A DNA stretch of 64,000 nucleotides. Source: Candidatus Rhodoferax mariagerensis. Lineage in GTDB: Bacteria; Pseudomonadota; Gammaproteobacteria; Burkholderiales; Burkholderiaceae_C. The DNA lies in the NCBI GenBank assembly GCA_016719055.1, contig JADKAW010000058.1, positions 51,413 to 115,412 of the forward strand, in the 5' to 3' direction. Position 1 is the first letter of the stretch. The number at the start of each line of letters is the position of its first letter. The notes beneath the pieces were generated by a model, which searched no databases, was not told the origin of the DNA, and worked only from the letters and a program-made list of their open reading frames with translations. Below are positions 26,219-40,135 of the stretch, one piece after another. The translations under genes were made by a program, and so were the position numbers.

Positions 26219-29200
26219 ATGGCCTACACATATACCGAACGTAAGCGGATTCGTAAAAATTTTGGCAATCGCGACAGCGTATTGGAAATTCCCTACTTGT
26301 TGCAGATGCAAAAAGACGCTTACACGGCTTTTTTGCAAGCAGACATTGCACCCAAGAAGCGGACCACCGAAGGCCTGCAGGCTGCATTTGACTCGGCTTT
26401 TCCGATTGTTTCGCACAATGGTTTTGTCGAGATGAAATACCTCGAATACAACCTGGCTAAACCTGCCTTTGACGTTCGTGAATGCCAGACCCGCGGGCTG
26501 ACATTTGCTTCTGCAGTTCGGGCCAAGGTTCAACTGATCATTTATGACCGTGAATCTTCTACGACGCAAAACAAGGTCGTGAAAGAAGTCAAGGAGCAAG
26601 AGGTTTACATGGGTGAAGTGCCTTTGATGACCGATAAGGGTTCATTTGTCATTAACGGCACCGAGCGTGTCATCGTGTCGCAGTTGCACCGCTCTCCCGG
26701 CGTGTTTTTTGAGCACGACAAAGGTAAGACCCACAGCTCGGGCAAGTTGCTGTTTTCGGCCCGTATCATCCCCTACCGTGGTTCTTGGCTCGACTTTGAG
26801 TTTGATCCCAAAGACATCTTGTATTTCCGTGTAGACCGCCGTCGCAAGATGCCTGTCACAATTTTGCTCAAGGCCATCGGACTGAACCATGAGTCAATTC
26901 TGGCGAACTTCTTCGTCAATGACAATTTCCGTTTGATGGACAGCGGTGCCCAAATGGAGTTTGTGGCCGAACGTCTGCGTGGTGAAGTTGCCCGGTTTGA
27001 TATCACCGACAAGAACGGCAAGGTTGTCGTTGCCAAGGACAAACGCATTACCGCCCGGCATACGCGGGAGATGGAGCAATCGAGCACCACCCACATTTCG
27101 GTGCCCGAAGACTTTCTGGTCGGTCGAGTTGTGGCCCGCAACGTCATCGACACTGATACCGGGGAAATTCTGGCTAAGGCCAATGAAGAACTGACAGAAG
27201 CACTCCTCAAGAAATTGCGTAGCGCAGGTGTTCAGGATCTTGCGTGCATTTACACCAACGAATTGGACCAAGGTGCCTACATCTCCCAAACATTGCGCAC
27301 CGATGAAACTGCTGACGAATTTGCCGCACGGGTAGCTATCTACCGCATGATGCGCCCCGGAGAGCCACCAACAGAAGATGCTGTGCAAGCCTTGTTCCAG
27401 CGCCTGTTTTACAACCCTGACACCTACGATCTGTCGCGCGTTGGTCGAATGAAGTTCAACGCAAAAATGGGACGTCCTGAATCCACCGGACCCATGGTGC
27501 TCACGAACGAGGATATTTTGGCGGTGGTCAAAATTTTGGTCGATTTGCGCAATGGCCATGGAGATGTCGACGACATTGATCACTTGGGCAATCGTCGTGT
27601 GCGCTGCGTGGGTGAACTGGCTGAGAACCAATACCGCATGGGACTGGCACGTATTGAAAAGGCAGTGAAAGAGCGCTTGGGGCAAGCGGAGCAAGAACCA
27701 TTGATGCCTCATGACCTGATCAACAGCAAGCCAATTTCGGCGGCCTTGAAGGAGTTTTTCGGGGCGTCGCAACTGTCCCAATTCATGGACCAGACCAACC
27801 CGCTGTCGGAAATCACACACAAGCGCCGAGTGTCGGCGCTTGGTCCGGGGGGGTTAACCCGTGAGCGCGCCGGTTTTGAAGTTAGAGACGTGCATGTGAC
27901 CCATTACGGTCGCGTATGCCCGATTGAAACGCCTGAGGGCCCCAACATTGGCCTGATCAATTCACTGGCCTTGTATGCGCGCCTGAACGAGTATGGGTTT
28001 ATTGAGACACCTTATCGCCGCGTGGTCGATGCCAAAGTCACCATGGACATTGACTACCTCTCTGCCATTGAAGAAGGCAAGTACGTCATTGCCCAGGCCA
28101 ACGCCGCGCTGGACAAGGAAGGCCGTTTGACCGGCGAACTGATCTCTGCGCGGGAAGCTGGCGAGTCCATCATGGTGGGTGCGGAACGTGTCCAGTACAT
28201 GGACGTGTCACCTGCACAGATCGTGTCTGTGGCTGCATCGCTGGTTCCTTTCCTTGAACATGATGACGCCAATCGCGCCCTGATGGGAGCCAATATGTCT
28301 CGCCAGGCAGTGCCAGTTTTGCGGCCTGAAAAGCCCATGGTTGGCACCGGGATCGAGCGTGTGGCCGCCATTGACTCTGGCACTGTGGTCACTGCCACAC
28401 GTGGCGGCGTGGTTGATTATGTGGATGCCACCCGGGTCGTGGTTCGTGTCAACGATGCCGAGGCACAGGCTGGTGAAGTCGGTGTCGATATCTACAACCT
28501 TATCAAATACCAGCGGTCCAACCAAAACACCAACATTCACCAGCGCCCGATTGTTCAGAAAGGCGACAAATTGGCCAAAGATGACGTGATCGCGGACGGC
28601 GCATCCACTGACTTGGGCGAATTGGCACTCGGTCAGAACATGCTGATTGGTTTCATGACCTGGAACGGTTACAACTTTGAAGACTCAATCTTGATCAGCG
28701 AGCGGGTGGTCGCGGAAGATCGCTACACATCGATTCACATCGAAGAACTGGTTGTCATGGCACGCGACACCAAACTGGGTGCCGAGGAAATCACCCGAGA
28801 CATCCCGAATTTGAGTGAGCAGCAACTCAACCGTCTGGACGAATCCGGCATCATATATGTCGGCGCAGAAGTCCAGCCGGGTGACGTGTTGGTCGGTAAG
28901 GTCACGCCCAAAGGCGAGACCACCCTGACGCCAGAAGAAAAGCTCTTGCGTGCCATTTTTGGCGAAAAAGCCAGCGATGTCAAAGATACATCATTGCGTG
29001 TTGACCAAGGCTCTCAAGGCACCGTGATTGATGTACAGGTTTTCACTCGTGAAGGCATTGTGCGTGACCGCCGCGCGCAACAGATCATCGACGACGAACT
29101 CAAGCGCTACCGTCTCGATTTGAACGATCAGCTGCGCATCGTTGAAGCCGATGCATTTGACCGAATCGAAAAGCTGTTGATTGGCAAGACTGCCAATGGC

Positions 29201-30331
29201 GGCCCGCAGAAACTGGCAAAAGGCAGCAAACTGGACAAGGTCTATCTGACCTCTGTCGAAAAATTCCACTGGTTCGATATTCGACCGGCGGAAGACGAGG
29301 TGTCAGCACAACTTGAAAGCATCAAGAATTCTCTTGAGCAGACCCGTCACAGCTTCGATCTTGCTTTTGAAGAAAAGCGCAAAAAGCTCACACAGGGAGA
29401 CGATTTGCCAGCCGGCGTGCTGAAGATGGTTAAAGTTTACGTGGCAGTGAAGCGCCACCTGCAGCCTGGCGACAAGATGGCGGGGCGGCACGGCAACAAG
29501 GGTGTTGTGTCAAAAATTGTTCCCGTTGAAGATATGCCACATATGGCAGACGGAACGCCTTGCGATATTGTCCTGAATCCATTGGGCGTGCCTTCACGGA
29601 TGAACGTCGGCCAGGTGCTTGAAGTTCACTTAGGCTGGGCCGGTAAAGGCATCGGTCAGCGCATCGGTGATTTGCTGCAGGGTGAGGCTCGTATTGCAGA
29701 ACTTCGCAAGTTCCTCGATGAAATCTACAACACCACCGGACGAAAGGAAGACTTGGGTCAGCTCAGTGACGAGCAATTGCTTGAAATGGCTGGCAATTTG
29801 ACCACAGGTATGCCGTTCGCGACTCCTGTGTTTGACGGGGCCTCTGAGGCAGAGATTCGAGCCATGCTGAAGTTGGCGTTCCCCGATGAGATCTCCAAAC
29901 TTAAGGGCCTGACCGACACCCGAACCCAGGCCTTTTTGTACGACGGCCGCACGGGCGACAGGTTCGAGCGCCCGACCACCATTGGCTACATGCATTACCT
30001 CAAGCTCCACCACTTGGTGGATGACAAGATGCACGCCCGCTCTACCGGTCCTTACAGCCTGGTTACCCAGCAACCTTTGGGCGGCAAAGCCCAGTTCGGT
30101 GGCCAGCGGTTTGGTGAGATGGAAGTTTGGGCACTGGAAGCCTATGGTGCCTCTTATACCTTGCAGGAGATGCTCACCGTCAAATCAGATGACGTACAAG
30201 GCCGTACTAAGGTGTATGAAAGCATCGTCAAGGGCGAGCACTCGATCGAGGCGGGCATGCCCGAGTCGTTCAATGTGTTAGTCAAGGAAATTCGCTCGCT
30301 CGGTCTTGATATCGAGTTGGAACGCGGCTAA
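26219..30331 (+). CDS. rpoB: RNA polymerase subunit beta
   Basis: 1370 residues from the ATG at 26219 (MAYTYTERKRIRKNFGNRDS), placed by the GGAG ribosome site 6 bp upstream; the longer frame from 26147 has no such site. Visible landmarks: the rifampicin region (SQFMDQTNPLSEITHKRRVS), wild type by eye; GPNIGLINSLALYARLNEYG; the active-site Lys region KMAGRHGNKGVVSKIV; and the C-terminal clamp (LQEMLTVKSDDVQGRTKVYE). The frame is intact over 4.1 kb, unlike tuf and the accessory genes. Confidence 0.98.
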   Translation: MAYTYTERKRIRKNFGNRDSVLEIPYLLQMQKDAYTAFLQADIAPKKRTTEGLQAAFDSAFPIVSHNGFVEMKYLEYNLAKPAFDVRECQTRGLTFASAVRAKVQLIIYDRESSTTQNKVVKEVKEQEVYMGEVPLMTDKGSFVINGTERVIVSQLHRSPGVFFEHDKGKTHSSGKLLFSARIIPYRGSWLDFEFDPKDILYFRVDRRRKMPVTILLKAIGLNHESILANFFVNDNFRLMDSGAQMEFVAERLRGEVARFDITDKNGKVVVAKDKRITARHTREMEQSSTTHISVPEDFLVGRVVARNVIDTDTGEILAKANEELTEALLKKLRSAGVQDLACIYTNELDQGAYISQTLRTDETADEFAARVAIYRMMRPGEPPTEDAVQALFQRLFYNPDTYDLSRVGRMKFNAKMGRPESTGPMVLTNEDILAVVKILVDLRNGHGDVDDIDHLGNRRVRCVGELAENQYRMGLARIEKAVKERLGQAEQEPLMPHDLINSKPISAALKEFFGASQLSQFMDQTNPLSEITHKRRVSALGPGGLTRERAGFEVRDVHVTHYGRVCPIETPEGPNIGLINSLALYARLNEYGFIETPYRRVVDAKVTMDIDYLSAIEEGKYVIAQANAALDKEGRLTGELISAREAGESIMVGAERVQYMDVSPAQIVSVAASLVPFLEHDDANRALMGANMSRQAVPVLRPEKPMVGTGIERVAAIDSGTVVTATRGGVVDYVDATRVVVRVNDAEAQAGEVGVDIYNLIKYQRSNQNTNIHQRPIVQKGDKLAKDDVIADGASTDLGELALGQNMLIGFMTWNGYNFEDSILISERVVAEDRYTSIHIEELVVMARDTKLGAEEITRDIPNLSEQQLNRLDESGIIYVGAEVQPGDVLVGKVTPKGETTLTPEEKLLRAIFGEKASDVKDTSLRVDQGSQGTVIDVQVFTREGIVRDRRAQQIIDDELKRYRLDLNDQLRIVEADAFDRIEKLLIGKTANGGPQKLAKGSKLDKVYLTSVEKFHWFDIRPAEDEVSAQLESIKNSLEQTRHSFDLAFEEKRKKLTQGDDLPAGVLKMVKVYVAVKRHLQPGDKMAGRHGNKGVVSKIVPVEDMPHMADGTPCDIVLNPLGVPSRMNVGQVLEVHLGWAGKGIGQRIGDLLQGEARIAELRKFLDEIYNTTGRKEDLGQLSDEQLLEMAGNLTTGMPFATPVFDGASEAEIRAMLKLAFPDEISKLKGLTDTRTQAFLYDGRTGDRFERPTTIGYMHYLKLHHLVDDKMHARSTGPYSLVTQQPLGGKAQFGGQRFGEMEVWALEAYGASYTLQEMLTVKSDDVQGRTKVYESIVKGEHSIEAGMPESFNVLVKEIRSLGLDIELERG

Positions 30332-30351
30332 GCACAAGACAAGGATTTAAT

Positions 30352-34566
<4,215 letters not shown>

Positions 34567-34586
34567 TTATTACTATGAAAAATAGA

Positions 34587-34626
34587 GCGCCTCACGTCCA
34601 TTTGATATGGGCTTGAGGCGCTTTTT
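34587..34626 (+). terminator. Rho-independent terminator after rpoC
   Basis: GCGCCTCA (34587-34594) pairs with TGAGGCGC (34614-34621), extended by inner pairs (GTCCA/TGGGC), followed by TTTTTAGT. It closes the rpoBC transcript 20 bp after the stop. Confidence 0.88.
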
Positions 34627-34639
34627 AGTATATTACTGA

Positions 34640-35962
34640 ATGACCACCGCACCCCCCCCGCAGCTATGGCAGCAACTTCAGCAAGTGGCTGGGGTGCTGC
34701 TGGCGATTCAACGCGGTCAGTCGGGGACAGTCGCCATTGGGGCCGTACCTGCACCGTTGCGGCCAGGTGTCCAGGCGTTAAGCTTTGAGGTACTGCGGTC
34801 ACTTGGTCAAGCGCAGGCATTGCGCAAACAACTGGCACCACGCACACCTCCGCCGGCTGTGGATGCTCTGCTGTGCGTGGCCCTGGCCCTGTTATGCCGC
34901 CAGGACGGCTCGCGTTACGAGCCTTTCACGCTGGTCAACCAAGCTGTCGAGGCCTCAAAAAAAACTCCGCCGACCAAACCGCAGGCCGCCTTTGTCAATG
35001 CCTGTCTTAGGCGGTTTTTGCGGGAACAAGACGCGCTGAAGGCAAAGGTCCGTGATGACCCCGTGGCGCGATGGAACCATCCCGCTTGGTGGATCGACCA
35101 AATTCGTTCCGATTGGCCAAACCATTGGCAGACGCTATTAAGAGCAGCGGACCAACCCGGCCCGATGGTTTTGCGCATCAATGCCCGACGCACTACGCAA
35201 GACACCTATTTGAAGCGTCTCCAAGAAATTGGCATGGAGGCTTGGGCAGTAGGACGCTGGGGAATCATCTTGAAAGCGCCCTGTGGAGTGCAGGATCTGC
35301 CAGGTTTTGCAAACGGAGACGTGTCTGTGCAAGACAGCGCAGCCCAACTGAGCGCGCCTCTGCTACTGACTGGCACAAGCTCCCAAAAACCATTACGGGT
35401 TTTGGATGCGTGCGCTGCTCCTGGGGGCAAAACAGCGCACCTGCTGGAACTGGCTGATGTGGCGGTAACCGCTTTGGACGTTGACGCAGTTCGCTGCGAA
35501 CGCATTCATCAAAACTTGAATCGTCTGGGTCTGAGCGCCAAAGTCATCGCAGCGGATGCTGCAGACGTGAGCACTTGGTGGGACGGCAAACCCTTTGATG
35601 CCATTTTGCTGGATGCACCCTGCTCAGGATCTGGCATTGTGCGCAGACATCCAGATATTCGCTGGCTACGCCGCCAAACTGACCTTGGCCAACTGGTTGA
35701 GACTCAGGCACGATTGTTGTCAAAGCTTTTGCCGATATTGACACCTGGCGGGCGCTTGCTTTACTGTACCTGTTCCGTATTCAGGGCTGAGGGCGAACAG
35801 CAAATAACGAGGTTTCTGTCAGCCCATGCGTCAGCAGTGATGTTGCCAAATCCAGGGCATTTGTTGCCAACAGGCAACGAAAAAAGTGGTTCAGCGATGG
35901 ACAATCAAGTCAACGACCATGATGGCTTTTACTACGCGTTGCTTGAAAAACGGGCTGCCTAA
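34640..35962 (+). CDS. rsmB: 16S rRNA (cytosine967-C5)-methyltransferase RsmB
   Basis: 440 residues. An N-terminal NusB-like helical domain (residues 1-145) is followed by the RsmB/Sun methyltransferase. The SAM loop is LDACAAPGGKTAHLLEL; the two catalytic Cys residues are in DAPCSGSGIVRRHPDIRW and LLYCTCSVFRAEG. It methylates C967 of 16S rRNA. Its end overlaps the start of the DUF4390 gene by about 40 bp, which suggests one operon down to the response regulator; such an rsmB-DUF4390-ntrYX order is common in this group. Confidence 0.95.
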   Translation: MTTAPPPQLWQQLQQVAGVLLAIQRGQSGTVAIGAVPAPLRPGVQALSFEVLRSLGQAQALRKQLAPRTPPPAVDALLCVALALLCRQDGSRYEPFTLVNQAVEASKKTPPTKPQAAFVNACLRRFLREQDALKAKVRDDPVARWNHPAWWIDQIRSDWPNHWQTLLRAADQPGPMVLRINARRTTQDTYLKRLQEIGMEAWAVGRWGIILKAPCGVQDLPGFANGDVSVQDSAAQLSAPLLLTGTSSQKPLRVLDACAAPGGKTAHLLELADVAVTALDVDAVRCERIHQNLNRLGLSAKVIAADAADVSTWWDGKPFDAILLDAPCSGSGIVRRHPDIRWLRRQTDLGQLVETQARLLSKLLPILTPGGRLLYCTCSVFRAEGEQQITRFLSAHASAVMLPNPGHLLPTGNEKSGSAMDNQVNDHDGFYYALLEKRAA

Positions 35963-36551
35963 CAGGCTTGTTTCGCTCGTTTTGGCAATCCTTGTGGGGT
36001 TTGTCGGGGCAGTCATGGCGCAGCCCAGTTCACAAGAGACGCCGTCTCTCAGGCTTGAGCGCCTGGACGAGGGACTTTGGCTGAGCACCCAACTGGCTTT
36101 TGAGCTTCCACCCGTGGTCGAAGACGCCTTGCTGAAAGGAATTCCCATCTACTTTGTTGCGCAAGCCGACCTGTTGCGCGAGCGTTGGTATTGGACCAAT
36201 AAAAAAGTCGCCTCAGTCAAGCGTAGCAATCGGCTCTCCTATCATCCATTAACTCGCCGCTGGCGAATCAACGTGGTGTCAGGCGAAACCGGTGATACCT
36301 CACAAGGTCTGGCCTTGAATCAAAATTTCGAATCGCTGGACGAAGCGCTGACCACCATTCGGCGCATTTTTCGCTGGAAAATTGCGAACTTGGCTGATTT
36401 GGAACCCAGTAGCACCTATGAAGTTGATTTTCTTTTTCAACTTGATGTGAACCAGTTGCCTAGACCCCTTCAGATTGGCACACTGGGGCAGTCAGACTGG
36501 ATTGTTTCCCGCAGGATGATTCAAGCCCTTGGACCGGAGTCAAGCAAGTGA
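35919..36551 (+). CDS. DUF4390 domain protein, exported
   Basis: 210 residues from the ATG at 35919 (MMAFTTRCLKNGLPNRLVSL). A signal peptide is visible: basic start, hydrophobic LVSLVLAILVGFVGAVM, then AQP. The mature part (LWLSTQLAFELPPVVEDALL, GIPIYFVAQADLLRERWYW, YHPLTRRWRINVVSG) is the DUF4390 pattern, unknown function. Its stop overlaps the GTG start of the kinase gene (GTGA), so the two are translationally coupled. A role linked to the envelope sensor is inferred from this coupling only. Confidence 0.85.
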   Translation: MMAFTTRCLKNGLPNRLVSLVLAILVGFVGAVMAQPSSQETPSLRLERLDEGLWLSTQLAFELPPVVEDALLKGIPIYFVAQADLLRERWYWTNKKVASVKRSNRLSYHPLTRRWRINVVSGETGDTSQGLALNQNFESLDEALTTIRRIFRWKIANLADLEPSSTYEVDFLFQLDVNQLPRPLQIGTLGQSDWIVSRRMIQALGPESSK

Positions 36552-38833
36552 TTCAACTTCGGCAGAGTGTTCCGGCGGTCATGGCCAAAAAATCTGGGAC
36601 TCTGCGTTGGATCATTGGTTTAGGACTGACGGCGATGGTGGCAGTCGGCTTGGTGCTGCTATTTTTGTTAACGCAGGCCACCACCAACCGCAATCTCTAC
36701 GAGCAAAACTACACCCGATTATTTGCGGTCAACGTTGTCGTTGCATCGATATTGGTATTGGTGATACTGTGGATCGCCTTCAGGTTGCTCAAGCGCTTGC
36801 AGCAAAAGAAATTTGGCAGCCGCTTACTGGTCAAACTTGCTGCCGTTTTTGCGTTGGCTGGCTTTGCCCCGGGCATGCTGATCTACGTCGTTTCGTACCA
36901 ATTCGTTTCACGTTCCATTGAAAGCTGGTTTGACATCAAGGTCGAAGGTGCGCTGGAGGCCGGTTTGAACCTGGGTCGCTCGACCCTGGAAGCACTGTCG
37001 TCCGACCTCGCTGTCAAGACGCGCGCGTCGGCTGTTGAATTGGCAGAAACCCCCAGCGCCAGTGCAGCATTGCCACTGGAACGCGCTCGTGAAGCCATGA
37101 GTGTTGATGACTTGATGTTATGGGGAGGTTCTGGGCGGCTGGTCGCTGCGGCCGGCCAGTCCCGCTACCAGCTCACGCCTGAGCTCCCGTCACAGCAGCA
37201 GTTTCGAAGCGCACGTACTCAGCGCTTTGTCACCTGGATAGAGGGACTGGAAGATGGCAATTCGGCAGGCACGGGTGTGGCCCGAATCAAGGTTCTGGCG
37301 CTGGTCAACAACAGCGATTTTGGTGTACTGGCAGAGCCACGTTACCTGCTGGCGGCAAAGATCCTGCCCTCATCATTGGTCAACAATGCGCTGGCGGTCT
37401 CACAGGCCAATCGCGAATACCAGGAAAGAGCCCTGGCGCGGGAAGGCTTGCGCCGCATGTACATTGGGACACTCACCTTGAGCCTTTTCATGGCGGTATT
37501 TGGCAGTTTGTTATTGGCGGTAGTGCTGGGCAACCAGATTGCCAGGCCATTGCTGCTTTTGGCTGACGGCGTCCGTGAAGTGGCTGCTGGCGACTTGACG
37601 CCAAAAGCCTCATTGGCGGGCAGGGACGAGCTCGACGGTTTGACACGATCCTTTGCAGACATGACGCAGCAGCTTTCCGATGCAAGGCAGGCGGTTCAGA
37701 CCAGCATGTCCGAGTCCAATGCTGCAAGGGCTAACCTGCAGACCATTCTTGACAACTTGACCGCGGGCGTGTTGGTGCTTGACAGCGCAGGTGCCATTGC
37801 ATCGTCCAATCCTGGCGCAACCCGTATTCTTCGCGTTCCGTTGGCTGTTTATGAAGGAAAGCGGCTGGAGGACATCGAAGGCTTACAGTCATTTGGTCAC
37901 AGTGTGCAACAACAATTTGAAGGGTTTTTGTTACATGGCCCCGAGAGAAGTCTGGACCACTGGCAGCAGTCATTTGAGCTAGGTACCACCAACACGGTTC
38001 AGGTGGGGCGACTGGCCAATGATGTCATCACCTTGGTTGCACGTGGCGCGGAATTGCCTGACCATCAGCGGCTGCTGGTATTTGATGACATTTCTGAGAT
38101 TGTTTCGGCACAACGATCACAGGCTTGGGGAGAAGTTGCCCGGCGTCTGGCGCACGAGATCAAAAATCCACTCACACCGATCCAGCTTTCTGCCGAACGC
38201 CTTGAGATGAAATTAACGGGCAAAGTTGCAGCAGCTGAGCAGGCGCTACTGACGAAATCGGTCAGAACAATCGTTGATCAAGTTGATGCGATGAAACGAT
38301 TGGTCAACGAATTTCGTGATTACGCAAGACTTCCCGCCGCAGAGCTCAAACCCGTTGATCTCAATGCATTGGCGCTTGATGTGCTAAATCTTTATGTCAA
38401 CTCCAACGTGGTGATCATGACAGAGCTCGACCCGGAATGCCCTAACGTGAAAGGCGACGCACAACAGTTGCGCCAGGTTTTGCACAACTTGCTTCAAAAC
38501 GCTCAAGATGCAACAACAAGCGCTGGCCATGTTGACAGCCAACATGCGGTGGTTCTAAAAACAACTTGGCAGGCAACATCGCAGCGTGTTCGACTGAGCG
38601 TACAAGACAGTGGTACCGGATTTCCAGAACACATACTCAAGCGTGCTTTTGAACCCTATGTAACAACCAAGGACAAAGGTACCGGTCTTGGCTTAGCTGT
38701 TGTTAAGAAAATTGCTGATGAACACGGTACGAGGGTCGAAATCGCTAACCGGATGGTCAACGGTCAGCTTGCTGGCGCTCAAGTATCGTTATCATTCGCC
38801 ATCGACCGTGATGTGAAAACCCAGCTTATCTAA
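36548..38833 (+). CDS. Sensor histidine kinase, NtrY-like
   Basis: 761 residues from a GTG that overlaps the previous stop codon. Membrane helices near residues 20-45 and 60-80 and one near 300 frame a sensor region; a HAMP segment (GNQIARPLLLLADGVREVAA) and a PAS-like region (LDNLTAGVLVLDSAGAIASS) follow. The H-box is RRLAHEIKNPLTPIQLSAER (phospho-accepting His), then the N-box (LRQVLHNLLQNAQDAT) and G-boxes (DSGTGFPEHIL, KGTGLGLAVVKKI). This matches NtrY-type kinases, which respond to nitrogen or redox state. The partner regulator is 42 bp downstream. Confidence 0.9.
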   Translation: MIQLRQSVPAVMAKKSGTLRWIIGLGLTAMVAVGLVLLFLLTQATTNRNLYEQNYTRLFAVNVVVASILVLVILWIAFRLLKRLQQKKFGSRLLVKLAAVFALAGFAPGMLIYVVSYQFVSRSIESWFDIKVEGALEAGLNLGRSTLEALSSDLAVKTRASAVELAETPSASAALPLERAREAMSVDDLMLWGGSGRLVAAAGQSRYQLTPELPSQQQFRSARTQRFVTWIEGLEDGNSAGTGVARIKVLALVNNSDFGVLAEPRYLLAAKILPSSLVNNALAVSQANREYQERALAREGLRRMYIGTLTLSLFMAVFGSLLLAVVLGNQIARPLLLLADGVREVAAGDLTPKASLAGRDELDGLTRSFADMTQQLSDARQAVQTSMSESNAARANLQTILDNLTAGVLVLDSAGAIASSNPGATRILRVPLAVYEGKRLEDIEGLQSFGHSVQQQFEGFLLHGPERSLDHWQQSFELGTTNTVQVGRLANDVITLVARGAELPDHQRLLVFDDISEIVSAQRSQAWGEVARRLAHEIKNPLTPIQLSAERLEMKLTGKVAAAEQALLTKSVRTIVDQVDAMKRLVNEFRDYARLPAAELKPVDLNALALDVLNLYVNSNVVIMTELDPECPNVKGDAQQLRQVLHNLLQNAQDATTSAGHVDSQHAVVLKTTWQATSQRVRLSVQDSGTGFPEHILKRAFEPYVTTKDKGTGLGLAVVKKIADEHGTRVEIANRMVNGQLAGAQVSLSFAIDRDVKTQLI

Positions 38834-38875
38834 ACCATCACAGTACTGATAATTTTCAAGGGACGCAAGTACACT

Positions 38876-39556
38876 ATGGCAAACATTCTGGTCGTGGATG
38901 ACGAGCTTGGAATTCGGGACTTGCTGTCCGAAATTCTCAACGACGAGGGTCACACCGTCGAGGTGGCCGAAAACGCGGCGCAGGCCAGGGCAGCACGCTC
39001 ACGCGAGCGACCTGATCTGGTTTTGCTTGATATATGGATGCCGGATACTGACGGAGTGACTCTGCTCAAGGAGTGGTCAGCAACCGGCGCGTTAACCATG
39101 CCAGTCATTATGATGAGTGGCCACGCCACCATTGACACTGCCGTGGAAGCCACCCGCATTGGCGCCCTTGCCTTCCTGGAAAAACCAATTACCTTACAGA
39201 AACTGCTAAAGGCTGTTGAGCAAGGTCTGGCACGCGGATCCTTGCGCAAACCTGTTACTTCCCCGCTAGGTTCGCAGTTGCGCCACAGCGAAGGCTCTAC
39301 CCATACAGGTGGAGCCGACGAGCGACCAACGGTCTTGCCAGTTGACCCAGGCTCATTGCCAACCCAGAGTTTTATGCTTGACAAGCCACTGCGTGAAGGA
39401 CGGGATGAATACGAAAAGGCTTACTTTGAATTTCATTTGGCCAAAGAGAATGGCTCCATGACACGTGTGGCAGAAACGACGGGCTTGGAGCGTACCCACC
39501 TTTACCGCAAGCTTAAGCAACTGGGCGTAGATTTAAGTCGTGGCAAGCGTGCTTAA
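38876..39556 (+). CDS. NtrX-like response regulator without AAA+ domain
   Basis: 226 residues. Receiver domain with DDELGIRDLLSEIL, phosphorylated Asp in LVLLDIWMPDTDG and the conserved Lys in FLEKPITLQKLL. A linker of about 70 residues leads to a Fis-type HTH (VAETTGLERTHLYRKLKQLG). Classic NtrX has a central sigma54-activating AAA+ domain of about 240 residues; here it is absent, as in other betaproteobacterial members, so it probably regulates sigma70-type promoters by binding alone. It is cotranscribed with the kinase. Confidence 0.88.
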   Translation: MANILVVDDELGIRDLLSEILNDEGHTVEVAENAAQARAARSRERPDLVLLDIWMPDTDGVTLLKEWSATGALTMPVIMMSGHATIDTAVEATRIGALAFLEKPITLQKLLKAVEQGLARGSLRKPVTSPLGSQLRHSEGSTHTGGADERPTVLPVDPGSLPTQSFMLDKPLREGRDEYEKAYFEFHLAKENGSMTRVAETTGLERTHLYRKLKQLGVDLSRGKRA

Positions 39557-39596
39557 ATACGGAATGCATGCTGGAAAAGATAAATCGGACAACTGA

Positions 39597-39602
39597 TATA
39601 AT
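39597..39602 (+). promoter_or_regulatory. -10 element of the tRNA-Phe promoter
   Basis: A perfect TATAAT lies 10 bp before the mature tRNA 5' end; the -35 is poor (TGGAAA at 39572-39577, long spacer). It implies that the tRNA has its own start. Confidence 0.5.
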
Positions 39603-39611
39603 ATTTTTCTT

Positions 39612-39687
<76 letters not shown>

Positions 39688-39700
39688 AGCTAGACATAGA

Positions 39701-39736
39701 AAGCCTGCTACTTAAAACATAGCAGGCTTTTTCTTT
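39701..39736 (+). terminator. Terminator after tRNA-Phe
   Basis: AAGCCTGCTA (39701-39710) pairs perfectly with TAGCAGGCTT (39720-39729) and is followed by TTTTCTTT. It lies inside the element, so the element brought a new terminator for the host tRNA. Confidence 0.85.
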
Positions 39737-39742
39737 GGTTGC

Positions 39743-39801
39743 AGGATGTAACTATGGATGTAAGCGGATTTTGAAAATCCACGATGTAACGGCGGATGTA
39801 G
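39743..39801 (+). repeat. GATGTAA repeats, candidate integrase arm sites (left)
   Basis: Four units: GGATGTAA, GGATGTAAG, CGATGTAAC and GGATGTAG at about 39745, 39756, 39782 and 39793. The first two form a 23-bp block (39743-39765) that recurs exactly at 63244-63266, just upstream of the integrase start. The remaining bases up to 40135 hold no convincing gene; GTTTCGT and ACGAAAC form an inverted repeat near 39885-39905. Confidence 0.55.
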
Positions 39802-40135
39802 CCAGCGCCAGCAGATACCACCAATCTGCGGCATCTATGGGATTTGCCCATGAATGGCACATACCCGACTTGCCGGGTATCAGCGTTTCGTTACTGTCAC
39901 GAAACTGTACCGCCAATCCGCGCCAGCCGGATCAATCCGGGTATGCCCGGCATATATGCGCTTACCCGGCGGTTTGTGCTGTCGTCCGCATCCGATCAGT
40001 GGGCAAGTTGGGGATTAGCGTTAAATCGAACGATACCTGTCGGTTTCCTGATTCGATCAGCCATACTTTTGATACCCCCACGGGTACCTTCATGCCAGGC
40101 GGGTTCGCGCGCGCCTGCGCTTATTTGCTGGGAAA